Assembly: GCA_900541875.1 (NCBI GenBank)
Contig: UQLF01000005.1
Location: 1 to 64,000, forward strand
DNA: 64,000 bases
Reading direction: 5' to 3'
Origin: an uncultured Collinsella sp.
Lineage (GTDB): Bacteria; Actinomycetota; Coriobacteriia; Coriobacteriales; Coriobacteriaceae
Within the stretch, counting starts at the first letter, position 1. Each line of letters opens with the position of its first letter. The translations under genes were made by a program, and so were the position numbers. The notes below the pieces were generated by a model. That model was given only the letters and a program-made list of their open reading frames with translations. It ran no database searches and was not told the origin of the DNA. Shown in pieces: positions 45,767 through 54,936 of this stretch.

Positions 45767-45833
45767 AGTTGCGGTGGAATACGGAGTAGATAAGGCCTTT
45801 GACAGCCAAAACAGTCCGTATTTCACCGCAACT
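45767..45833. repeat. Hairpin, family E copy 2
   Basis: AGTTGCGGTGGAATACGGA and complement with a few mismatches. Compared with copy 1, AGGGA/TCCCT is replaced by ACGGA/TCCGT, a compensatory change. Lies between the GltD-like gene's stop and the OYE-type gene. Confidence 0.75.
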
Positions 45834-45849
45834 GATGGACGGGATGGAG

Positions 45850-47067
45850 TTAGAGGCCCAAGTAGGCAATCATACCTTCGACGGCGAGCTTGGCGCCAGC
45901 TACGGCGTGGACCACAGTGAGCGGGCCGTTGACCACATCGCCGGCGGCAAAGACACCAGGCACGGTGGTCATGCCGTGCTCGTCGACCGAAAGCAGACCG
46001 CGATGGTCGGTCTCCAGACCGCCCGTTGTAAGCACGAGTTTGTCCTTGGGCACCTGAGACGCCGCAATCACAACCGTGTCGGCGGACACGTGGTCGAGTT
46101 CTTCCTCGTAGCCCACCACGTTGTTGTCCTCGTCAAAGATAGCCGTCTCGAACACCGGACCGTTGTCGTCGATGGCGCAGATCGCCTTGCCGCACATAAT
46201 CTCGGCACCGTCAAGCTCGGTCAGCTCCACCTCGTCATCGATGGCAGAGATATGGCGCGATCGGGCGTACACGGTAACCTTGCGAGCACCCGAGCGCAGG
46301 GCCGTGCGGGCAACATCCATGGCCACATTGCCGGCGCCGATAACCGCCACGTTCTGCCCGATTGCCACGCTCGTGGGATCGACCAGATAGTCGATACCAA
46401 ACAGCACGTTGCCGCGCGACTCGCCGGGAATACCCAGCTTTCGAGCTCGCCAGGTACCAGTACCGACAAAGACCGCATCGTAGCCGTCGCGCAGCAGGTC
46501 GTCGATGTGGAGCGCACCGCCGATGGTGGTCGACGGACGCACGCGCACACCGAGCGAGCACATCACGTGGCGGTACTTTTGCACGAGCGAGCGCGGCAGA
46601 CGGAACTCGGGGATACCGTACTCCAGCACACCGCCAATCTCGGGGCGCTGCTCAAATACCGTGATGGCACAGCCCAGCTGGGCCATCTTGATAGCCACGG
46701 TAATACCAGCGGGACCGGAACCGACCACGGCAATCTGTTTACCGCACGACGGTGCGGGCTTCCACTCCTTACGGTCCAAATACGCTGTCGAGATATAGCT
46801 CTCGATGCTCGAAAAATGCACGGGTGCGCCCTTACGGCCCTGAATGCAAGCGCCCTCGCACTGGCCCGAATGATTGCACACCATGGAGCAGACCGCGCTC
46901 ATGGGATTGTTCTGGAACAGTAGCTCGCCCGCCTCTTCTAGACGACGCTGTTTGAACAGGTCAATGACCTGCGGAATAGGCGTCTGAACCGGGCAGCCCT
47001 TAAGCTGACAGAATGCCCTTTTGCAACCTAGGCAACGATTCGCCTCTTCGACAATGTGGATAGCCAC
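45850..47067 (-). CDS. GltD-like FAD/NAD(P) oxidoreductase with Fe-S domain
   Basis: 405 residues. An N-terminal Fe-S module (CLGCKRAFCQLKGCPV...CSMVCNHSGQCEGAC) precedes two dinucleotide folds (VVGSGPAGITVAIKM and VIGAGNVAMDVART), as in GltD, PreT and SudA-like NAD(P)H-dependent electron-transfer subunits. Start is GTG at 47067 with AAAGGGGAG upstream. No GltB is nearby, so it is more likely a reductase subunit, perhaps for the adjacent OYE-type enzyme. Ends 200 bp before that gene, with a hairpin between. Confidence 0.82.
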   Translation of the reverse strand: MAIHIVEEANRCLGCKRAFCQLKGCPVQTPIPQVIDLFKQRRLEEAGELLFQNNPMSAVCSMVCNHSGQCEGACIQGRKGAPVHFSSIESYISTAYLDRKEWKPAPSCGKQIAVVGSGPAGITVAIKMAQLGCAITVFEQRPEIGGVLEYGIPEFRLPRSLVQKYRHVMCSLGVRVRPSTTIGGALHIDDLLRDGYDAVFVGTGTWRARKLGIPGESRGNVLFGIDYLVDPTSVAIGQNVAVIGAGNVAMDVARTALRSGARKVTVYARSRHISAIDDEVELTELDGAEIMCGKAICAIDDNGPVFETAIFDEDNNVVGYEEELDHVSADTVVIAASQVPKDKLVLTTGGLETDHRGLLSVDEHGMTTVPGVFAAGDVVNGPLTVVHAVAGAKLAVEGMIAYLGL

Positions 47068-47169
47068 GCAACTCCCCTTTTTGATTCAATCCAATGGGGC
47101 GACGATAAAGATCCTTCACCGCTGCCCCAGTCAGGCAAACTTAATCGACCGCCACGGCAAAAGCCGATG

Positions 47170-48075
47170 CTACAACTCGCAATGCGGAGCCCCGCAGCGA
47201 GCGGACATGTGCTCGAGTGTCGCTAGGCAGTCAGCCGCCGTCGACGGCGCGCTGTTCTCGACCACACAGGGAATCCCAGGGCAGGCGGCAGCCGCCCAGG
47301 CCACCACGGGCTCAAAGTCATATCGTCCCGTCTCGCCCACGCCATGACACACCAGGCGCGAACCCGTACCGTCGCACCAACCGGCTTCATCCTCGTTATC
47401 AACGACCTCAAAATCCTTGGCGTGCAGCGCGCGGATCTTACTGCCGCATAAGTAGAGCATGCGCGCTGTGATTTCCTGCGCTTCGTCAACGACACTGGGG
47501 TGCAGCAGCGACACTGGGTCATAGATCACGCCGAGCGACGGGCTCGAGACGCGTTCCAGCACCTCGCGGCAACGATCCGGCGTGCTGACCGTCTCGTTCC
47601 AGCCGGGCTCAATTAGTATTTGCCCACCAACGGCCTCGGCACGCTCGCAGACGTATGTGAGCCCGTCCATAAAAGCCTCGAGCGCCTCATCGGTCATGCG
47701 GTCGCCAGCAACGCGATTTTGCGCATTGGGACGACCGGTCTCGGTGCCAACCGGGCATCCGCCGAGCATCTGGGCAAAATTCAAGCATGCCTCGTACTCG
47801 GCAAAGATATCCATGAGCTGTTGGCGATTGGGCGTCGCCAGATTCTTATAACAGCCGAGCACGGCGACCGAAACGCCCGCCTCGTCGAGCACCGCACGCA
47901 AATGGTCAGCAAGCTCGCGGGTCAGGCCGCCTCGATCGATCCCCATCGATGCGTAGAGCACCTTGCTCGGCAGCTGAATGCACGAAAAGCCCAGCTCTCC
48001 CGCCATGCGAATGCGTTCCTCGACGGTCCCCTGCGGAAGGTCGTGCAAACGTACGCCCGGAGTAATAGCCCCCAC
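47170..48075 (-). CDS. Sugar phosphate isomerase/epimerase (AP endonuclease-family TIM barrel)
   Basis: 301 residues. The start is a GTG at 48075, one base after the GH105 stop, with AAGGGATG upstream; longer readings lie inside the neighbour. Motifs such as GELGFSCIQLPSKV, ILIEPGWNETV, GVIYDPVSLLHP and ALHAKDFEVVDNED fit the IolE/xylose isomerase-like TIM barrel and its metal site. Substrate unknown; placement after GH105 suggests a sugar released from pectin. Confidence 0.78.
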   Translation of the reverse strand: MGAITPGVRLHDLPQGTVEERIRMAGELGFSCIQLPSKVLYASMGIDRGGLTRELADHLRAVLDEAGVSVAVLGCYKNLATPNRQQLMDIFAEYEACLNFAQMLGGCPVGTETGRPNAQNRVAGDRMTDEALEAFMDGLTYVCERAEAVGGQILIEPGWNETVSTPDRCREVLERVSSPSLGVIYDPVSLLHPSVVDEAQEITARMLYLCGSKIRALHAKDFEVVDNEDEAGWCDGTGSRLVCHGVGETGRYDFEPVVAWAAAACPGIPCVVENSAPSTAADCLATLEHMSARCGAPHCEL

Positions 48076-48076
48076 G

Positions 48077-49315
48077 TTATTCACATCCCTTATGAGCGTT
48101 GATGCCCGGGGTGTATCCGCCAAACGGGTCCTCGATGGAGCACACGCCCGAGGGGGCGAGCGGATCGCGCTTACCGGCCAGCTTGTCGTGATGCATGGTC
48201 TCGATATAGGCAAGCACCAGCGGCGCCACACCCTTTGCATCATTTTTGACCACGGGCTCGCTCATGTAGTAATCAAACGTGCCCTCGCGGTGCGCGGTGT
48301 TTCCCAAGCCCGCAACCAGGCAGATGTTGTCGAGCGCCAGCTGCCCGTCATACTCGGACAGGCAGGTCTCGCAGATGCCGTCGAAGGCGCGACGGCCGTA
48401 CTGGTAGTAGCGCTCACCCAACACGCCCAGACGCACGCCCTTCATGATGGCGTTGGCAAAGATCGCGCTGCCCGACTCCTCCAGATAGTTGGGGGCGATA
48501 TTGGGCAGGTTGATGACCTGGTGCCACATGCCGGTCTTCTCGTCCTGATACGGCAGCATGGCGTCAATCAGGTCGTGGAACATCTTGCGGATCTCGTCCT
48601 TCTCGGCCGACATCGAAGGCGGCATAAGCTCCCAGGTGTCGATGAGCGCCATGGCAAACCAGCCCTCGGCGCGCAGCCAGAAGTTAGCCGAAAGGCCGGT
48701 GACCGGGTCGCACCAGAACTGTTTGCGGCTCGCGTCGTAAGCGTGATAGTACAGACCGTTGAGGGGGTTGCGCATCAGGTCATGCACAACCTGGAACATA
48801 TGGAAGCTGTCCGAGCAGGCACGACGGTTGTGGAAGCTCAGCTCGTACTGCATGTAGAACGGCTGCGCCATGTACATGCCGTCGAGCCAGATCTGGTTGG
48901 GGTAGACGGCCTTGTGCCAAAACACGCCCTCTTTGGTACGCGGCTGGGTTTCGAGCTGACGATAGATGGTATCCATGGCGGCGCGATACTTGGGCTTGCC
49001 CACCAGGTCATAGAGCTTGTAGAGGGTCTTGCCCGCATTGACGTTATCGAGGTTGTACTCCTCGGGGTTGTAATGCTTGATGGTGCCGTCGTCCTGGACA
49101 AAGAAATCGATATAGTCGTCGGCAAAGGTCAGGTAGCGCTGCTCACCCGTGATCTCGTACAGTTCGATGAGCGCCTTGATCATGCAGCCGTCGATATAGT
49201 TCCAGGTGTTCTCCTTGCCGGCGCGAATCTTTTCGATATTCCAAGCCGGCGCCTGCGGCGTAGAGGTTTCGATCAACTGCTCGATATAACGGTCCAGGAT
49301 TTGATTGCAACCCAT
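48077..49315 (-). CDS. GH105 unsaturated rhamnogalacturonyl/galacturonyl hydrolase
   Basis: 412-residue (alpha/alpha)6-barrel enzyme of the YteR/YesR type, removing 4,5-unsaturated galacturonate from pectin fragments made by lyases. Seen: AWNIEKIRAGKENTWNYIDG, the KTLYKLYDL repeat helix, NQIWLDGMYMAQPFY, and WLRAEGWFAMALIDT with the conserved Asp/His/Trp region. No signal peptide, so it works in the cytosol. AGAGGGGA precedes the ATG. First gene of GH105-epimerase (and probably GltD-OYE); two LacI-type operators lie just upstream. Confidence 0.9.
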   Translation of the reverse strand: MGCNQILDRYIEQLIETSTPQAPAWNIEKIRAGKENTWNYIDGCMIKALIELYEITGEQRYLTFADDYIDFFVQDDGTIKHYNPEEYNLDNVNAGKTLYKLYDLVGKPKYRAAMDTIYRQLETQPRTKEGVFWHKAVYPNQIWLDGMYMAQPFYMQYELSFHNRRACSDSFHMFQVVHDLMRNPLNGLYYHAYDASRKQFWCDPVTGLSANFWLRAEGWFAMALIDTWELMPPSMSAEKDEIRKMFHDLIDAMLPYQDEKTGMWHQVINLPNIAPNYLEESGSAIFANAIMKGVRLGVLGERYYQYGRRAFDGICETCLSEYDGQLALDNICLVAGLGNTAHREGTFDYYMSEPVVKNDAKGVAPLVLAYIETMHHDKLAGKRDPLAPSGVCSIEDPFGGYTPGINAHKGCE

Positions 49316-49339
49316 TGCTGTCCCCTCTGACGTTAATGA

Positions 49340-49399
49340 TAGGTGAACGTTAACCCTAGTGTAACGCGAACGGGGAATATAGGGTGAACGTTAACCCTA
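49340..49399. promoter_or_regulatory. Two LacI-type operators upstream of the GH105 operon
   Basis: TAGGTGAACGTTAACCCTA (49340-49358) and TAGGGTGAACGTTAACCCTA (49380-49399), centres 40 bp apart. The second sits in a larger 38-bp palindrome (49371-49408). Near-identical to the sites at 41.8, 56.6 and 61.6 kb. Confidence 0.85.
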
Positions 49400-49422
49400 T
49401 ATTCCCCGCGAACGGCAGACTT

Positions 49423-50091
49423 TTAACGGCAAACGGCGGCTAAGCCCGCGGCGATGCGATGCGCCAGGCGCTCATAGCCAGCCGGGCTGTAATGCAGACC
49501 GTCCGGCATATAGAGCTCGCGGTGCTCCGGCAAAAACGGGCTGATGCCGCTTTGCGCATACAGGTCAATCACCGGAACGGAGTAACGGTCACAGACCTCC
49601 AGCATCGCTCGCACGTAGGCGTCTTGTGTCAGGCCCAGATGGTTGGCCTCGTTGCTTGCCGGGATATCCTTCTCGTGCTTGCCGCTCGTCTTGCATGGCG
49701 TCATAAACACGAGCTTTGCCTGAGGTGAGCGCGCCGTGATGGTTCGGATCAGATAGTCGACCGCACCATAGAACTCATGCGCATCGGTGCTGCCCAACTC
49801 GCCAAGCGGCACGTTGCGGCTAAAGTCGTTAACGCCGCCAAAGACAACATAGACATCGGCCGCATCGTCGATGCCGTCCAAGCGCTCGACAAATGAATCG
49901 GTACGGTCGGCCTTGATGGCGATACGCGAACCCTTGATGCCAAAGTTCTCGACGACTGCACCTCCCAGCAACGCGCCCAGATGCGAAGTCCAAGAGATGT
50001 CGTTGCCGCCTGCGCCGCATCCGTTATCCCCCCATGTGGTCGAATCGCCAAAGCAGCAAATGGTCGATTCACTCAAGTTCTTCGTTTCCAT
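49423..50091 (-). CDS. SGNH/GDSL esterase, rhamnogalacturonan acetylesterase-like
   Basis: 222 residues, start METKNLSESTICCFGDSTTW with GAGGAG six bases upstream. SGNH blocks: FGDSTTWG (Ser), NDISWTSHLG, GGVNDFS, and HYSPAGYERLAH with the catalytic His. No signal peptide. It would remove acetyl groups from pectin oligomers in the cytosol. It closely follows the esterase fusion gene, so it is probably in the same operon. Confidence 0.82.
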   Translation of the reverse strand: METKNLSESTICCFGDSTTWGDNGCGAGGNDISWTSHLGALLGGAVVENFGIKGSRIAIKADRTDSFVERLDGIDDAADVYVVFGGVNDFSRNVPLGELGSTDAHEFYGAVDYLIRTITARSPQAKLVFMTPCKTSGKHEKDIPASNEANHLGLTQDAYVRAMLEVCDRYSVPVIDLYAQSGISPFLPEHRELYMPDGLHYSPAGYERLAHRIAAGLAAVCR

Positions 50092-50159
50092 AATCTTCTC
50101 CTCATCCGCCCATTGGCGGCCATACAGGTACGTACCGTTATTTGCAGCATGCCAAGGGG

Positions 50160-52325
50160 CTATGCACGGTCGCATTTCGCAACGTGCGAATCGAGCCATT
50201 CGATATCCTCGACAAGATGTGTCACTCCCAGATGGTGTCCACCCGGACACACCTCGTGCCGCAGAGCATCTCTGCGGCCCAGCAACTTGTAGGCATCGCG
50301 CACGATCTTGAGCTGTTCATCGACATTTTTCAGCCCGCGCGAACCGTTCAGATGATCTTCTTCGCAACTCTGCACCAGCAGCGGGCGTGGCGCAATGAGC
50401 GACGCGATATCGCCCATATCGAGCAAGCGCCAAAGTCCGGGTGTGTAGTTGCAGCTGCAATTGCCGTTGAGGTGCAGCAGCGAATCATCGACACCGTACA
50501 GGTAGCCCGAGACAAACGTCTTGCATACGCGTGGGTCGAGTGCGGCCAGATACAGTGTCATGTATCCGCCGCCCGAAAAGCCAAAACAGCCCAGGTCGTC
50601 CATGGCAATGTCGCCGCGCGCCTCTAGGTAATCGATCAGACGCATGTTATCCCAAGCGTTGAGGCCCGCAACGGTAAGTCCCAGCGGCTCGGCCATGCGC
50701 GCCTGGTTTAGGCACGTGCCGCGCAGAAAGCTGTTCTCGTCATCGCCCTGACCCTTCCAGTCACGACGGTATCCCCAACCGCGTGCGTCGGGGCAGACGG
50801 TCACGTAACCCATACGCGCCAAACGTAGACCGTAGTCGTAATTGAACTTACGCACAGCATCATCGACCGCCGGCACGCCCGTCACGCCCGCAACACTTGC
50901 GGCGCCTGCTCCCTGATGGCCATGCGGGCAGATATAGCAACACTTGCGGCCGCGCGCATCGAGCTTAGGCGACTGCGGCTCGAGCAGGTAGAACGGCATC
51001 CAAACGTCGCGCTCCACCTGCAGCATCGCATGGGTGCGCACGATACCGCCGGCAATCTGCACCCGATCGAGTTCGCGCGCCTCAATCGACACGCGATCCA
51101 TAATCGATAAGCCCAACAGGTCAAACAGCCGAACCCTCGTCGCAATCTGCCATGCCTCAAACTCTTCGGGCGTCGTGCCCTTAAATGCGGCGGAGCGGCC
51201 CTCACGCTTAAGGCGCTCACGAAACGCCAGTTCGTCTTCGTAATAGGTGTCGATATGCACCGTGCGACCGTTATCGGAAAGACTGTCGGTCTCCGCAGCG
51301 TCGCCCGGGCCACCTTCGGGGTCCCAGCCGTCCGCACCGGAAAGCACCTGTTCGCGGGCGTATCGGGTAGTGGCTGTCGCATCGAGCTCGTGCGCCCATG
51401 GCGCCCAGTTTTCGGCATCACTCGCCGGGCCATGTAGGCTTGCACCAGCGTAGTGCGCCCTCTCGTGCGCCGCCGGCTTAGCCCAATCCCACCAACCTTC
51501 GCGCTTGATATGCTGTCCCAGCCAGCAATCGATCAGCACGGTCTGGGCCCACTCACGCCAAGGACGACCCAAATAGACCGAATCCGGTGCCACGTCTTGC
51601 GCGGCTGTAAACGAGCAGCCGTGGAACACGAAGCCATATGGCTCTCCCTCGGGCGTCGATGCCGCCGTCACGTAACCGTTCACGTCCATATTGCGGTTGA
51701 GCGAGCGGATCTCGCACCCCTCAAAATAGGCACACGCGCCACCAAAGATAAAGTCGACGTCGCCCTCAATCCGGCAGCGTCGAAAATACTGACGGCCCAC
51801 CCGACGCGGCGCAAACTGCTTGGGCCCAATGAATCCGCCTGGTTTGACTTCGCGCGGGGGCAACGGGCCCAAAAACAGCGTGTCCTGGCGCCCCGTAATG
51901 CAACAGGCGTCGACCACCAAACGGTCGCCGTCGGCGTACAGGGCAATCGCCTGCCCCACCTCGCGACCGTCGCCGGCATCGTTGATGATTGTGAGGTTCT
52001 CGAGCCGCACGTCGTCGGCATCGACCAAAACGGTATAGGTCCTAAAGGTGCCGAGCTTTCCGTCAATGCCCGATCCGTCCCCCGAGGGCATCTTGGCGCC
52101 CAGACTGCCCACGATACGCACGCTGTCAGCCGTCTCGCCCACCAGCGTCACATACGGTCGATGAATCTCGACCCGTTCGCGGTACTCACCCGGCTCGATA
52201 TGGATTGTCACCGGTTGCTCGGCATCCGGGTAGAGTTGATCGGCTGCCGCCAAGGCATCGGAAATCGTTGGATATGCTCCTGCCGCAGCCCTCGAAACGC
52301 GCAGTGTATAGATGCTTTCGCTCAT
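50160..52325 (-). CDS. Pectin methylesterase fused to an acetylesterase-like alpha/beta hydrolase
   Basis: 721-residue two-domain enzyme. Residues 1-330 are a CE8 pectin methylesterase beta-helix: GQAIALY, GRQDTLF (D148), DFIFGG (D191) and YLGRPW (R254). Residues about 350-721 are an alpha/beta hydrolase with FGFSGGGYM as the nucleophile elbow, a DARGWGYRRDWKGQG loop, and a C-terminal HHLGVTH histidine. No signal peptide, so de-esterification occurs inside the cell. Its ATG overlaps the stop of the preceding esterase gene by four bases. Confidence 0.87.
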   Translation of the reverse strand: MSESIYTLRVSRAAAGAYPTISDALAAADQLYPDAEQPVTIHIEPGEYRERVEIHRPYVTLVGETADSVRIVGSLGAKMPSGDGSGIDGKLGTFRTYTVLVDADDVRLENLTIINDAGDGREVGQAIALYADGDRLVVDACCITGRQDTLFLGPLPPREVKPGGFIGPKQFAPRRVGRQYFRRCRIEGDVDFIFGGACAYFEGCEIRSLNRNMDVNGYVTAASTPEGEPYGFVFHGCSFTAAQDVAPDSVYLGRPWREWAQTVLIDCWLGQHIKREGWWDWAKPAAHERAHYAGASLHGPASDAENWAPWAHELDATATTRYAREQVLSGADGWDPEGGPGDAAETDSLSDNGRTVHIDTYYEDELAFRERLKREGRSAAFKGTTPEEFEAWQIATRVRLFDLLGLSIMDRVSIEARELDRVQIAGGIVRTHAMLQVERDVWMPFYLLEPQSPKLDARGRKCCYICPHGHQGAGAASVAGVTGVPAVDDAVRKFNYDYGLRLARMGYVTVCPDARGWGYRRDWKGQGDDENSFLRGTCLNQARMAEPLGLTVAGLNAWDNMRLIDYLEARGDIAMDDLGCFGFSGGGYMTLYLAALDPRVCKTFVSGYLYGVDDSLLHLNGNCSCNYTPGLWRLLDMGDIASLIAPRPLLVQSCEEDHLNGSRGLKNVDEQLKIVRDAYKLLGRRDALRHEVCPGGHHLGVTHLVEDIEWLDSHVAKCDRA

Positions 52326-53131
52326 CGTCCATCACGCTCCCAGGCAGCGAACTGCTCAGGCCAGCCCTGAACCTGTGGCTGAATATGCTCGGCGCAGCCC
52401 TTAAATGCCGTTAAGGCCGAAGCGAGCGATGCCCCATGCTTTCCATGCGGAAAGACATGTAGGCTAAAGCCAATCCCGTGGTCGGCAAGAGCCTGCGCAA
52501 GAAGGAGGCTATTTTGAACTGACACCGATGCATCATCGGCGGTATGCCACAAGAACGTACGAGGGAAGCCCTCACCCACCATATTCTCGATTGACAACTT
52601 TTGAGCCAAAGACTCATCGGCACCCGTTAGGTGTTCAAACGAACCACGATGAGCATAGGTCCCCGAGCTTACGACCGGATAGCACAAGCAAAGTGCGTCA
52701 GGCCGAATCGACTCAGGCGATGTCGCGATCGACTCTGCAAGCCAAGGTTTGTCCCAAAGCGCCCCGAGCAAGCCAACCAGGTGTCCACCCGCCGAAAAAC
52801 CCATGACCGTAATTCGATTGGGATCGACGCAAAACTCCGTCGCATGACTTCGCACGGTATCGACCGCCCGCGCAAGTTCTTGCAATGCAAGCGGATAGGT
52901 GGCGGGCGCAACCGAGTAGTCCAGAACAAAAGCCTGATACCCCATCGCAAGTAAGCGTAGCGCCACCGGCTCGCCCTCGCGAGGCGAAATATGATCGTAG
53001 CCCCCACCCGGCACAATCAAAACTGCAGGTCGGGGTTCCAGGGCATAAGCATCCTCGGTGGGAGCAAAAATATAGGACGAGATCGCGGCATCCGAGCCAT
53101 CGACCCCGACACAAATCGTTTTATTGAGCAT
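52322..53131 (-). CDS. Acetylesterase-like alpha/beta hydrolase
   Basis: 269 residues, start MLNKTICVGVDGSDAAISSY with GAGAAGG five bases upstream. IVPGGGYDHISPREGE is the oxyanion region, MGFSAGGHLVG the nucleophile elbow, WHTADDASVSVQNS the acid, and FPHGKHGASLA the histidine. Similar enzymes act as xylan/pectin acetylesterases (BD-FAE type). Its stop overlaps the next gene by four bases (ATGA). Confidence 0.85.
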   Translation of the reverse strand: MLNKTICVGVDGSDAAISSYIFAPTEDAYALEPRPAVLIVPGGGYDHISPREGEPVALRLLAMGYQAFVLDYSVAPATYPLALQELARAVDTVRSHATEFCVDPNRITVMGFSAGGHLVGLLGALWDKPWLAESIATSPESIRPDALCLCYPVVSSGTYAHRGSFEHLTGADESLAQKLSIENMVGEGFPRTFLWHTADDASVSVQNSLLLAQALADHGIGFSLHVFPHGKHGASLASALTAFKGCAEHIQPQVQGWPEQFAAWERDGR

Positions 53132-53175
53132 GTATACCTTCTCGTTATGATGCGTAGCGCGGCCGCATGGCACAA

Positions 53176-53210
53176 GGGCCGCATGGCCGATTTTTTCGGC
53201 AATGCGGCCC
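53176..53210 (-). terminator. Hairpin after the GH28 gene
   Basis: GGGCCGCATGGCCGA and TCGGCAATGCGGCCC, 14 of 15 paired. On the minus strand the T-run is weak (TTGTG), so it may be a leaky terminator inside the operon. Confidence 0.7.
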
Positions 53211-53226
53211 CGGTCATCAATTCCAG

Positions 53227-54822
53227 CTAGGAACGGACAATCTTATCGACGTTCTCGAGCTGCAGCTCGTCGCCATCCTGACCCTCGATCACCACATTTT
53301 GCAGGTCGAGGACTTTCACGTTCTGCGCGATGATGCCCTGGCGCGCCATGGGCTCCACGCCGCAGGCCATTGCAGGCACAAAGGGCTCGGCATCTGCCGC
53401 AAAGGTCACATGGACATCCTGGAACGTCAGGCGCGTCACCTTACTCTCGGGCAAGCCCGTGATGTAGGCGGCGGCAGCGTGGCAGTTGGTGGCCTCGATA
53501 TCGCAAAACGTCGTGGCGCCAAAGCCGGGCGTACGGTCGTCGACGGGCACCGCGTCGCGGCTCTGGACATAGTCGGTCTTGCCGTCCTTATCGCAGAAGT
53601 AGAACGAATTGACCACGAAAGGCGTGAGCACCTCGTCCATGCGAATGTGCTCAAAGGTGATGCCCTCGTTGACGGCGTCCTTGCCGCGACCGCGACGAGT
53701 CTTAACGCGCAGGCCGCGGTCGGTGCGCTCAAAGAGGCACTTGCTCACGGTGAGGTCCTTGATGCCGCCGGCAGCCTCGGACCCCAACACCACGGCGCCA
53801 TGACCGTCGTGCATGTAGCAGTGAGCGATCAACACGTCATGCGTGGCGGGACGAAGCTCGGGCTCAATGCCCAGTTTGCCGCTCTTGATGGCGATGCAGT
53901 CGTCGCCCACCGAGAACTGGCAACCCAGGATGCGAACAAAGCCACAGCTCTCGGGATCGAAGCCGTCGGTGTTGTGGGAGTTCTTGGGACCCTCGATGGA
54001 CAGACACAGGGCATCGACGTGTTCGCACAGAACGGGATGGATGTTCCATGCTGGGCTGTTGCGGACGGTAAAGCCGGCAAGGCTCACGTTTTGGCACTCG
54101 GACAGGAAGATCATGCGCGGGCGGGCGATCTCGCGGCCCTCCTCGGGGCGGAAGATATTCTTAAAGTCCTTGTTCCACCAGTTATCCTCGGCAAAATCGG
54201 TCTGGCCGTCGATGGCGCCGCGGCCATAGATGCACACGTCGTGCACGCTCAGACCCGTAAAGGTCGAGCAATAGGTCGAAAAGCTCTCGCCCTCCCAGCG
54301 GCCCAGGGGCAGCATATCGGTGCCGGCATACCCGGTGCCCTTGTCACCCGTGACCGTGCCCGGAATGTAGGCAAGCGCCGCGCGGTCGTGACGGGCCAGC
54401 AGCACCGCGCCCTCGGCGAGCTCGATGTTGATATTGCTCTTAAGGAAGAGGGACTTGATGCGGTAGTTGCCAGCGGGAATCAGCACGCGCCCGCCCTTGG
54501 GACAAGCCATGATGGCAGCCTGGATATTGGTGGTGTCATCGTGCTCGGCATCGCCTTTGGCGCCGCAGTCGCGAACGTTGATGGTAAAGGGCTCCGCGGG
54601 CGTGGTGACGCCCACACTCAGCTCACGCTCGCCGCAGACAAAGCGGACGAGGTTGCGCTTGCCGGGAACCAGGCCGTCAACATAGGTCTCGACCGTATTC
54701 GTGGTACCGACGGGCTCATCGTTGACAAAGATCTCCCACGTATCGGCACAGGTAAAGTAGCCACCGTCGTCGAGCTCAATAACGGCCGCGCTGGCGTTGC
54801 GCCAGATAACGTTCGTCTCCAT
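53227..54822 (-). CDS. GH28 polygalacturonase / exo-galacturonidase
   Basis: 531 residues. A beta-sandwich-like N-terminal part (about 1-75) precedes the GH28 beta helix, with the family motifs NTDGFDPESC, GDDCIAIKSG, GHGAVVLGSE and LRVKTRRGRG, so all catalytic residues are present. No signal peptide: it should cut galacturonate residues from imported oligomers in the cytosol. The start at 54822 has GAGGGAG upstream. First gene of the GH28-esterase-PME fusion-SGNH run. Confidence 0.92.
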   Translation of the reverse strand: METNVIWRNASAAVIELDDGGYFTCADTWEIFVNDEPVGTTNTVETYVDGLVPGKRNLVRFVCGERELSVGVTTPAEPFTINVRDCGAKGDAEHDDTTNIQAAIMACPKGGRVLIPAGNYRIKSLFLKSNINIELAEGAVLLARHDRAALAYIPGTVTGDKGTGYAGTDMLPLGRWEGESFSTYCSTFTGLSVHDVCIYGRGAIDGQTDFAEDNWWNKDFKNIFRPEEGREIARPRMIFLSECQNVSLAGFTVRNSPAWNIHPVLCEHVDALCLSIEGPKNSHNTDGFDPESCGFVRILGCQFSVGDDCIAIKSGKLGIEPELRPATHDVLIAHCYMHDGHGAVVLGSEAAGGIKDLTVSKCLFERTDRGLRVKTRRGRGKDAVNEGITFEHIRMDEVLTPFVVNSFYFCDKDGKTDYVQSRDAVPVDDRTPGFGATTFCDIEATNCHAAAAYITGLPESKVTRLTFQDVHVTFAADAEPFVPAMACGVEPMARQGIIAQNVKVLDLQNVVIEGQDGDELQLENVDKIVRS

Positions 54823-54874
54823 GGGTCTCTCCCTCAAATGTAATCAGAAGTTCATACTACTCGTTTTTAAAAAA

Positions 54875-54912
54875 GGGCCGCACCCGCCGGTGGATCTCCG
54901 GTGGCACGACCC
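54875..54912 (-). terminator. Terminator of the symporter gene
   Basis: GGGCCGCACC with GGTGGCACGACCC and an inner CCGCCGG/CCGG pairing form a stable, wobble-rich stem. On the minus strand it is followed by CTTTTTT. Confidence 0.75.
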
Positions 54913-54936
54913 TGTGGTTTGGACGATGCGCCTGCC

